NCBI GenBank assembly: GCA_964019135.1
Contig: OZ025248.1
Span: forward strand, 46,121,670-46,185,669
Source: Arenicola marina
Taxonomy: Eukaryota; Annelida; Polychaeta; Arenicolidae
Length of the DNA stretch: 64,000 bases
Reading direction: 5' to 3'
How positions within the stretch are numbered: position 1 is the stretch's first letter; every line of letters begins with the position of its first letter. The notes beneath the pieces were generated by a model. The model saw only the letters and a program-made list of their open reading frames with translations. It was not told the DNA's origin and searched no databases. Both the position numbers and the translations under genes were made by a program. Positions 40,301-52,300 of this stretch are shown here, in pieces.

Positions 40301-43300
40301 CGCTAAGTAAATGGAATGCGCACTCCGAGCATCTGTTTAAACAACTGCGATGCCTAAAGATAACAGACATACATAAACTACAGCTGCTAAAATTTTATTA
40401 CAAACAAAAGAAGGGAATTCTTCCAGAATACTTTTTGAATCTACCGCTTACTTCGCTTTGTGATATACACCATCATAATACCAGACGTAAATCGTATGTC
40501 TTTACCAGTAGAGCCAGACATTCCTTTGCCCTTAAGTGTATCAGACATAGTCTTGTTGATCTAATTAATAATGAGCCCACCAGTGTTCTCTCTAAAATAG
40601 ACACGCACAGCATACATGGATTCGCAAACTACAACAAAATCATTATTCTAGATAATTACTCCTACGACTGTACCATTGAAAACTGCTACATATGCCAGTA
40701 TTAACATTTATTTATGGAGGGGTAAGTGTTTGTTTTGGAGAGGGGGGTGGGTCTAATGATGGGGGGTGGTTCGTTTAAATTTAGTCCAAACGTTTACCCT
40801 CTGTATGATACGTTTTGTTTGTTTTTATGTTCTATTTGCGTGTTCCGCCATCTAAGCATTTTTTTTGTGTGAACTGATATGTTAAGGTGGCCAGGCGTTA
40901 GCGATTAATTAATGTGTCTCCTAACCTGCAATACCTCTGTAATGCGTATGTATTCATGTAACAACAGATTTATTTGTTTTGGTTAAATAAATGAAATGAA
41001 CTCTGAACTCTGAAAGAGACCCTGTGCCGTTCCTAGGACTCCACATAACTCTCCCGTAGAGACCATGTGGTGAAAAACGGGCACCCATTACCATTGCTGT
41101 CTGTAGCCAACCGTCTCGCAGGAGCTGAGACGGTAAAAAGGAAACTAACGTAAAAAATGCTTTCTAATTACAGGTTCACATGTGGAAGTGCCACCGTCGA
41201 ATGAGCTCCCTCTACCGGTCGCTGGGAGACGACGTCCGCGAAGAGGAGCAATCGGAGAAGGCACGACACCTGGCGGAGGAAATGGAACTGTGGTGTTCTC
41301 TGTGCGCGCTTCCCATTGGCCAGAGCCCCGACCACCTGGAGCTACTAGCGTGCTTCCACCTCGTCCACTCCCGGTAACATGTCAGCCAGCGTTTCTGTCA
41401 GCCAACGTATCTGTCTGCCAGCGTCTCTGTCAGGCAGCGTCTCTGTCAGCCAGCGTCTCGGTCAGCCAGCGTCTCTGTAAGCCAGCGTCTCTGTCAACCA
41501 GCGTCTGTCAGCCAGCGTCTGTCAGCCAGCGTCTCTGTCAGCCAGCGTCTCTGTCAACCAGCGTCTGTCAGCCAGCGTCTGTCAGCCAGCGTCTCTGTCA
41601 GCCAGCTTCTCTGTCAGCCAGCGTCTGTCAGCCAGCGTCTCTGTCAGCCAGCGTCTCTGTCAGCCAGCGTCTGTCAGCCAGCGTCTCTGTCAGGCAGCGT
41701 CTGTCAGCCAGCGTCTCTGTCAGCCAGCGTCTGTCAGCCAGCGTCTCTGTCAGCCAGCGTCTGTCAGCCAGCGTCTCTGTCAGCCAGCGTCTCTGTCAGC
41801 CAGCGTCTCTGTCAGCCAGTGTCACTGTCATCAAGAGTCCCTGTCAGCCAACGTCTCTGTCAGCCAGCTTCTCTGTCAGCCATCGTCTCTGTCAGCCATC
41901 GTCCATGTCAGCCAGTGTCATTGTCATCCAGAGTCTCTGTCAGCCAACCTCTCTGTCAGCCATCGTCTCTGTCAGCCAGCGTCTCTGTCAGCCAGCGTCT
42001 CTGTCAGCCATCGTCTCCATCAACCAGCTTCTCTGTCAGCCAGCGTTTCTGTCAGCCATCGTCTCTGTCAGCCAGCGTCTGTCAGACAGCGTCTGTCAAC
42101 CTGCGTCTATGTCAGCCAGCGTCTCTGTCAAACAGCGTCGCTGTCAGGCAGCGTCTCTGTCAGCCAGCGTCTTTGTCAGCCAGCGTTTCTGTCAGCCATC
42201 GTCTCTGTCAGCCATCGTTTCTGTCAGCCATCGTCTCTGTCAGCCATCGTCTCTGTCAGCCAGCCTCTGTCAGCCAGCGTCTGTCAGCCAGCGTCTGTCA
42301 GCCAGCGTCTCTGTCAGCCAGCGTCTGTCAGCCAGCGTCTGTCAGCCAGCGTCTCCGTCAGCCATCGTCTCTCTCGGGCAGCGTTTCTGTCAGCCAGTGT
42401 CCGTCAACGTCTCTGTCAGGCAGCGTCTCTGCCAGCGGTACTGCCAGCGTTCCTGTCAGCGTCTTTGCCAGCGTCCCTCTCAGCGTCCCTGTCAGCGTCT
42501 CTGCTAACTTCCCTGCCAGCGTCCCTGCCAGCGTCCCTGCCATCGTCTCTGTCAGCGTCTTTGCCAGCGTCCCTGCCATCGTCTCTGTCAGCGTCTTTGC
42601 CAGCGTCCCTGCCAGCGTCCCTGTCAGCGTCTCTGCAAACTTCCCTGCCAGCGTCTTTGCCAGCGTCCCTGCCAGCGTCCCTGTCAGCGTCTCCGCCATC
42701 GTCTCTGTCAGCGTCTTTGCCAGCGTCCCTGTCGGCGTCCCTGTCAGCGTCTTTGCCAGCGTCCCTGCCAGCGTCCCTGTCAGCGTCTCTGCTATCTTCC
42801 CTGCCAGCGTCCCTGTCAGCGTCCCTGTCAGCGTATCCGCTAGCTTCCCTGCCAGCGTCCCTGTCCGCGTCCCTGTCAGCGTCCTTGCCAGCGTCCCTGG
42901 CAGCGTTTCCGCCATCGTCTCTGTCAGCGTCCTTGCCAGCGTCCCTGTTAGCGTCTCCGCCATCGTCCTTGCCAGCGTCTCTGTCAGCGTCCCTGCCAGC
43001 GTCCCTGTCAGCGTATCCGCTAGCTTCCCTGCCAGCGTCCCTGTCCGCGTCCCTGTCAGCGTCCTTGCCAGCGTCCCTGGCAGCGTTTCTGCCATCGTCT
43101 CTGTCAGCGTCCTTGCCAGCGTCCCTGTTAGCGTCCCTGCCATCGTCTCTGTCAGCGTCTTTGCCAGCGTCCCTGTCAGCGTCTCCGCCATCGTCTCTGT
43201 CAGCGTCTTTGCCAGCGTCCCTGTCGGCGTCCCTGTCAGCGTCTTTGCCAGCGTCCCTGCCAGCGTCCCTGTCAGCGTCTCTGCTATCTTCCCTGCCAGC

Positions 43301-46300
43301 GTCCCTGTCAGCGTCCCTGTCAGCGTATCCGCTAGCTTCCCTGCCAGCGTCCCTGTTAGCGTCCTTGCCAGCGTCCCTGTTAGCGTCCCTGTCAGCGTCC
43401 TTGCCAGCGTCCCTGGCAGCGTCTCTGCTAGCTTCCCTGCCAGCGTTCCTGTCAGTCACATCTATTTCCGCGATCTCCCCTTGTGCGTGTATCTAAGCGC
43501 CAGGCTTCATATCATGAATTGTATCTAATATTGCGCAAATGTTCCAGCACGTCCTACAATATAGATGTATAGATATTTGGGGGGGGGGGGGCACAACTAG
43601 CTAAAAGATAAGGAAAAACCTCGGGAAAACAGCTCGGTAAGACCGGCAAAAACAATACAAAATGGGGATGGCAACCCTACGTTACCACAGCCTCGCTCCC
43701 CCTCCCGTTCTCTCCTACTCTCTCCTCCTCCCACCTCACTCCTGCCACATTTGCCTGATGACCCCTACTGTGTCTAGCTGGCAAGACGTGGGGAGTACTA
43801 ATGCCTTACGCAATCTATGTTCTGTATTCCATCCACTGCAATATGGTCATTAAGGTGTGGTTAATTCATGACGGGAGGCCACGTCATGCGGCCTGGTGCC
43901 CTGTGTGCACAGTGTCAGGGCACCCTTTTGCAGGAGAACGGGCGGGCGTTGGTGAGAGCGACAGTGACAGCGACAGTGACACCGGAAATGACGGCGACAG
44001 CGGCAGTGACAGCGGCAGTGACAGCGGCAGTGACAGCGACAGTGACAGCGACAGTGACAGTGACAGCGGCAGTGACAGCGGCAGTGACAGGGGCAGTGAC
44101 TTATATAGGTGGGCGCCGACATACTGCGATTAACGCCCACACGTTAACACTGGATGCATGTAACATTTAGATGCGGCGGCGAATTTCTATGTGGTTAGGT
44201 CCCTTGTTTGCTTCAACTGGCGTGTGATCACAGGGAAGTCACATAAGGTGTCGTGAAAAAATCCCGACCTGGTGCAACATAAAAGCCGGAACTAGCAGAA
44301 GACCCCGAGCTGGCGCCATCTGGTGCCGGAAGTACGGCTCTGTTGAAACGGATAATACAGACTTGGGTCGTCGCCATGGCAACCGTCCTGATCGGCAACA
44401 CGCGGTCGACCACGTCGGGCTCTCGTTGCAGGTCTTGGGGGCTCATGGGGTGGGGATAAAATCATCCAATATCGACGGCTGCGCTGGCATTGATGTTCCT
44501 CGCCATTATATGATGGCTGGTGGTGAGGAGTAGACGAGCCCGACATCAAGATCTGTAAAAACTAAGCCGCAGAAATATTGCACGCGGAGGCGGGGTTGTG
44601 TTTGACAGACGTGCTCAGAAGAAGGGGGGGGGGTGCGGGGGGGAGTGGGGGGCTCCTCCAACGGAAGAGAAGATGCAATATGTAATTATTGTTTTGGAAC
44701 CGAAAGCAATGATGCAAAGTAAAGTCGCACTCTGTGGGTCCTAATTTGAAAGGCGTTTTCCTTTCCCGACACTTCTTTTGAGGGTCCCCAAGACGAGAGA
44801 AAATGTGGTAAAATACAACACGAAGTCCCTTTTCCTGCATTTCGCTCGGTTTTAATCCCTCCGCACCAATAGAGAATAACGATTTGTTGTCGGGGTTACC
44901 CCTGTGTCCGAGTGGGTAGAGCCTTCGGCGATTGTCGCGTGTGCTCTCCTAGGCCAGTCGGCCGGTGGCCTGGTGCCTGGTTCGAATCCCACCTACCGTG
45001 CAAATAAATATCAATGTTTGTACGGGATAAAGATGCCAAGTCTTTCTTTGCAAAGAATAGGAGGGAATGATGCTGCCCCGTCGTATAGAGGAACCAGTTG
45101 ATGTCTACAGCGCAAATCCTTTGGCAGGAAAGCTGGGCTGTGGCATAAGAACGGCTCCTTTAATATTTCAAGCTAATATTTCACTATATGAAGCGCCGAC
45201 CGGTCAAGCTGGTGTCCAGGGAGCCAGGACCGGGTCTGACCTTACAATGCACCCGACGTTATTGCTTATTCCGTGATGACCCAAGCCCCACCCACAAACC
45301 CACCCACTCACCCTCCTCTCCCCGTCTTCGACACTAACATGGCACCATAAAGCGAAGTGCTTCGCCTCGTTGGGACCTCCCACTGCTGTGTGAGCCCCGG
45401 GCCGGCTGCTACGGGCAGAAAACAATCTCACAACCCCCCCCCCCCCTCCCGACCTCTACCGACCCCCGACCCCCAATACCCGCCGGTCACTCGGCCCCAC
45501 CCAGGAGAAGTTAGCCGGTCGACTGACTGAGAGACGGTGGCGCCATGGATGTGGCGGTGACGGTGGCGCCGTGGATGTGGCGGTGGCGGTGGCTCCGTGA
45601 ATGTGGCGGTGACGGTGGCGCCGTGGATGTGGCGGTGGCGGTGGCGGTGGCTCCGTGAATGTGGCCCTGGTGATGTGGTGGTGGCGGATTGCTTTGTGCG
45701 CGGATCGCGGGGGGAGATAGTTCCAGGCTTGCGGCGACGTCCGCCTAGATCCCCCAGGGAATCAACTCCCCACGGCCGACTGACCTGACCTTCATTCCCC
45801 ACCCACGTGACCTGTAGTGAGAAGAGCTGGTCGGCTTCTGATTTCTGGACCCAATCGGTGTTCGCGCCTGCCGTTTAGAGGGCGCTGTAAACACGTCAAT
45901 CTCGCGTTTACAGCAGAGGGCGCTGTTAGCGTGTAAACCTCGCGTTTACAGTATGATTTACATGGAGGTTTGCTGTTTAACGCGGAGGGCACAGTGTATA
46001 CTCCTGGCCTATGTAAACAATGGCGGGTGCTGCAAACGGTATTTTCACTGAATGAAGATTAATTAATCCCTGGCTTTCGCACAAGGAAAGCCGCTGTGGC
46101 GGCCGTTGTGTAACTCCCAATTAATCCGCCCAGACCAACAAATCCATAAAGTCCTCACAGAACCGTAATTCCGCACAGACCCGTAAGTCCACCCAAACAC
46201 ATAAGTCCCCCAAGACGCATAAATTCCTCCAGACCCATAAGTCCGCCTAGACTCATAAATCGACCAAGACCCATAAGTTCCTTGGACCCATAAGTCCGCA

Positions 46301-49300
46301 CAGACGCATAAGTGCGCCCAGATCCAGTAGCCACGCTGGTACCCCCGGCACCGGGCCCCGGCCTCCAGATACAGGTCAGGTTCCAGCAGAAAGACTCAGC
46401 GACAGATAATCCCGTGACCCGTCTGGATGAGGGTTCCCTCCCGCTGCACTAGGTGGCGCTTCCTATTGGAGACGGAGCCATACGTCATAAAATGCAATTA
46501 CCTTGGGACAAAGCAATAATTGAATTTCTGCCCGGCGGGGGAGCAAAGCGCGTGACTGCGATGTCAAGGAGGAGAGAGGTGCGTGGGTGCATTGCGGGCG
46601 GCCGCGTCATCCTCAGGGCTATACCCCTCCCTCGGGGATACATAGCACACGGCACTATCGTAGCCACACAAACCACGAGTCATCCTCAGGGCTATACCCC
46701 TCCCTCGGGGATACATAGCACACGGCACTATCGTAGCCACACAAACCACGAGTCATCCTCAGGGCTATACCCCTCCCTCGGGGATACATAGCACACGGCA
46801 CTATCGTAGCCACACAAACCACGAGTCATCCTCAGGGCTATACCCCTCCCTCGGGGATACATAGCACACGGCACTATCGTAGCCACACAAACCACGAGTC
46901 ATCCTCAGGGCTATACCCCTCCCTCGGTGATACATAACACACGGCACTATTGCAGCCACACAAACCACGAGTCATCCTCAGGGCTATACCCCTCCCTCGG
47001 TGATACATAACACAGGCACTATCGCAGTCACACAAACCACGAGTCATCCTCAGGGCTATACCCCTCCCTCGGTGATACATAACACACGGCATTATCGCAG
47101 CCACACAAACCACGAGTCATCCTCAGGGCTATACCCCTCCCTCGGTGATACATAACACACGGCACTATCGCAGCCACACAAACCACGAGTCATCCTCAGG
47201 GCTATACCCCTCCCTCGGTGATACATAACACACGGCACTATCGCAGTCACACAAACCACGAGTCATCCTCACGGCTATACCCCTCCCTCGGTGATACATA
47301 ACACACGGCACTATCGCAGCCACACAAACCACGAGTCATCCTCAGGGCTATACCCCTCCCTCGGTGATACATAACACAGGCACTATCGCAGTCACACAAA
47401 CCACGGGTCATCCTCAGGGCTATACCCCTCCCTCGGGGATACATAACACACGGCACTATCGCAGCCACACAAACCACGAGTCATCCTCAGGGCTATACCC
47501 CTCCCTCGGGGATACATAGCACACGGCACTATCGTAGCCACACAAACCACGAGTCATCCTCAGGGCTATACCCCTCCCTCGGGGATACATAGCACACGGC
47601 ACTATCGTAGCCACACAAACCACGAGTCATCCTCAGGGCTATACCCCTCCCTCGGGGATACATAGCACACGGCACTATCGTAGCCACACAAACCACGAGT
47701 CATCCTCAGGGCTATACCCCTCCCTCGGTGATACATAACACAGGCACTATCGCAGTCACACAAACCACGAGTCATCCTCAGGGCTATACCCCTCCCTCGG
47801 TGATACATAACACACGGCACTATCGCAGCCACACAAACCACGAGTCATCCTCAGGGCTATACCCCTCCCTCGGTGATACATAACACACGGCACTATCGCA
47901 GCCACACAAACCACGAGTCATCCTCAGGGCTATACCCCTCCCTCGGTGATACATAACACACGGCACTGTCGCAGCCACACAAACCACGAGTCATCCTCAG
48001 GGCTATACCCCTCCCTCGGTGATACATAACACACGGCACTGTCGCAGCCACACAAACCACGAGTCATCCTCAGGGCTATACCCCTCTCTCGGTGATACAT
48101 AACACACGGCACTATCGCAGCCACACAAACCACGAGACATCCTCAGGGCCATACCCCTCCCTCGGTGATACATAACACACGGCACTATCGCAGCCATACA
48201 AACCACGAGTCATCCTCAGGGCTATACCCCTCCCTCGGTGATACATAACACACGGCACTATCGCAGTCACACAAACCACGAGTCATCCTCACGGCTATAC
48301 CCCTCCCTCGGTGATACATAACACACGGCACTATCGCAGCCACACAAACCACGAGTCATCCTCAGGGCTATACCCCTCCCTCGGTGATACATAACACACG
48401 GCACTATCGCAGTCAAACAAACCACGAGTCATCCTCAGGGCTATACTCCTCCCTCGGTGATACATAACACACGGCACTATCGCAGCCACACAAACCACGA
48501 GTCATCCTCAGGGCTATACCCCTCCCTCGGTGATACATAACACAGGCACTATCGCAGTCACACAAACCACGGGTCATCCTCAGGGCTATACCCCTCCCTC
48601 GGGGATGCATAACACACGGCACTATCGCAGCCACACAAACCACGAGTCATCCTCAGGGCTATACCCCTCCCTCGGGGATACATAGCACACGGCACTATCG
48701 TAGCCACACAAACCACGAGTCATCCTCAGGGCTATACCCCTCCCTCGGGGATACATAGCACACGGCACTATCGTAGCCACACAAACCACGAGTCATCCTC
48801 AGGGCTATACCCCTCCCTCGGGGATACATAGCACACGGCACTATCGTAGCCACACAAACCACGAGTCATCCTCAGGGCTATACCCCTCCCTCGGGGATAC
48901 ATAGCACACGGCACTATCGTAGCCACACAAACCACGAGTCATCCTCAGGGCTATACCCCTCCCTCGGTGATACATAACACACGGCACTATTGCAGCCACA
49001 CAAACCACGAGTCATCCTCAGGGCTATACCCCTTCCTCGGTGATACATAACACAGGCACTATCGCAGTCACACAAACCACGAGTCATCCTCAGGGCTATA
49101 CCCCTCCCTCGGTGATACATAACACACGGCACTATCGCAGCCACACAAACCACGAGTCATCCTCAGGGCTATACCCCTCCCTCGGTGATACATAACACAC
49201 GGCACTATCGTAGCTACACAAACCACGAGTCATCCTCAGGGCTATACCCCTCCCTCGGTGATACATAACACACGGCACTATCGCAGCCACACAAACCACG

Positions 49301-52300
49301 AGTCATCCTCAGGGCTATACCCCTCCCTCGGTGATACATAACACACGGCACTATCGCAGTCACACAAACCACGAGTCATCCTCACGGCTATACCCCTCCC
49401 TCGGTGATACATAACACACGGCACTATCGCAGCCACACAAACCACGAGTCATCCTCAGGGCTATACCCCTCCCTCGGTGATACATAACACACGGCACTGT
49501 CGCAGCCACACAAACCACGAGTCATCCTCAGGGCTATACCCCTCTCTCGGTGATACATAACACACGGCACTGTCGCAGCCACACAAACCACGAGTCATCC
49601 TCAGGGCTATACCCCTTCCTCGGTGATACATAACACACGGCACTATCGCAGCCACACAAACCACGAGTCATCCTCAGGGCTATACCCCTCCCTCGGTGAT
49701 ACATAACACGGGGCTATCGCAGCCACACAAACCACGGGTCATCCTCAGGGCTATACCCCTCCCTCGGTGATACATAACACACGGCACTATCGCAGCCACA
49801 CAAACCACGGGTCATCCTCAGGGCTATACCCCTCCCTCGGTGATACATAACACACGGCACTATCGCAGCCACACAAACCACGAGTCATACTCAGGGCTAT
49901 ACCCCTCCCTCGGTGATACATGACACGGGGCTATCGCAGCCACACAGACCACGGGTCATCCTCAGGGCTATACCCCTCCCTCGGTGATACATAACACACG
50001 GCACTGTCGCAGCCACACAAACCACGAGTCATCCTCAGGGCTATACCCCTCTCTCGGTGATACATAACACACGGCACTATCGCACCCACACAAACCACGA
50101 GTCATCCTCAGGGCTATACCCCTCCCTCGGTGATACATAACACACGGCACTATCGCAGCCACACAAACCACGAGTCATCCTCAGGGCTATACCCCTCCCT
50201 CGGTGATACATAACACACGGCACTATCGCAGCCACACAAACCACGAGTCATCCTCAGGGCTATACCCCTCCCTCGGTGATACATAACACACGGCACTGTC
50301 GCAGCCACACAAACCACGAGTCATCCTCAGGGCTATACCCCTTCCTCGGTGATACATAACACACGGCACTGTCGCAGCCACACAAACCACGAGTCATCCT
50401 CAGGGCTATACCCCTCTCTCGGTGATACATAACACACGGCACTATCGCAGCCACACAAACCACGAGTCATCCTCAGGGCCATACCCCTCCCTCGGTGATA
50501 CATAACACACGGCACTATCGCAGCCATACAAACCACGAGTCATCCTCAGGGCTATACCCCTCCCTCGGTGATACATAACACACGGCACTATCGCAGCCAC
50601 ACAAACCACGAGTCATCCTCAGGGCTATACCCCTTCCTCGGTGATACATAACACACGGCACTATCGCAGCCACACAAACCACGAGTCATCCTCAGGGCTA
50701 TACCCCCCCCCTCGGTGATACATAACACGGGGCTATCGCAGCCACACAAACCACGGGTCATCCTCAGGGCTATACCCCTCCCTCGGTGATACATAACACA
50801 CGGCACTATCGCAGCCACACAAACCACGAGTCATCTTCAGGGCTATACCCCTCCCTCGGTGATACATAACACACGGCACTATCGCAGCCATACAAACCAC
50901 GAGTCATCCTCAGGGCTATTCCCCTCCCTCGGTGATACATAACACACGGCACTATCGCAGCCACACAAACCACGAGTCATCCTCAGGGCTATACCCCTCC
51001 CTCGGTGATACATAACACACGGCACTATCGCAGCCACACAAACCACGAGTCATCCTCAGGGCTATACCCCTCCCTCGGTGATACATAACACACGGCACTG
51101 TCGCAGCCACACAAACCACGAGTCATCCTCAGGGCTATACCCCTCCCTCGGTGATACATAACACACGGCACTATCGCAGCCAGACAAACCACGAGTCATC
51201 CTCAGGGCTATACCCCTTCCTCGGTGATACATAACATACAGCACTATCGCAGCCACACAAACCACGAGTCATCCTCAGGGCTATACCCCTCCCTCGGGGA
51301 TGCATAACACACGGCACTATCGCAGCCACACAGACCACGGGTCATCCTCAGGGCTATACCCCTCCCTCGGTGATACATAACACGGGCACTATCGCAGTCA
51401 CACAAACCACGAGTCATCCTCAGGGCTATACCCCTCCCTCGGTGATACATAACACACGGCACTATCGCAGCCACACAAACCACGAGTCATCCTCAGGGCT
51501 ATACCCCTCCCTCGGTGATACATAACACACGGCACTATCGCAGCCAGACAAACCACGAGTCATCCTCAGGGCTATACCCCTTCCTCGGTGATACATAACA
51601 CACGGCACTGTCGCAGCCACACAAACCACGAGTCATCCTCAGGGCTATACCCCTTCCTCGGTGATACATAACACACGGCACTGTCGCAGCCACACAAACC
51701 ACGAGTCATCCTCAGGGCTATACCCCTCTCTCGGTGATACATAACACACGGCACTATCGTAGCCACACAAACCACGAGTCATCCTCAGGGCTATACCCCT
51801 TCCTCGGTGATACATAACACACGGCACTGTCGCAGCCACACAAACCACGAGTCATCCTCAGGGCTATACCCCTCTCTCGGTGATACATAACACACGGCAC
51901 TATCGCAGCCACACAAACCACGAGTCATCCTCAGGGCCATACCCCTCCCTCGGTGATACATAACACACGGCACTATCGCAGCCATACAAACCACGAGTCA
52001 TCCTCAGGGCTATACCCCTCCCTCGGTGATACATAACACACGGCACTGTCGCAGCCACACAAACCACGAGTCATCCTCAGGGCTATACCCCTCCCTCGGT
52101 GATACATAACACGGGGCTATCGCAGCCACACAAACCACGAGTCATCCTCAGGGCTATACCCCTTCCTCGGTGATACATAACACACGGCACTATCGCAGCC
52201 ACACAAACCACGAGTCATCCTCAGGGCTATACCCCTCCCTCGGTGATACATAACACGGGGCTATCGCAGCCACACAAACCACGGGTCATCCTCAGGGCTA

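Noticed and set aside
41182-43528. Open frames of 441 and 569 codons (+) and 277-347 codons (-) in a Ser/Val- or Asp/Arg-rich repeat
   Set aside because: Minisatellite by-products. The left one overlaps rapsyn exon D in another frame.
44228-44549. Two minus-strand open frames of 72 and 85 codons
   Set aside because: They overlap each other, have no recognised domain and lie inside a rapsyn intron.
44897-45010. Functional tRNA gene
   Set aside because: A and B boxes are present, but the spacing is too long and no acceptor stem could be formed. A SINE head or pseudogene is more likely.
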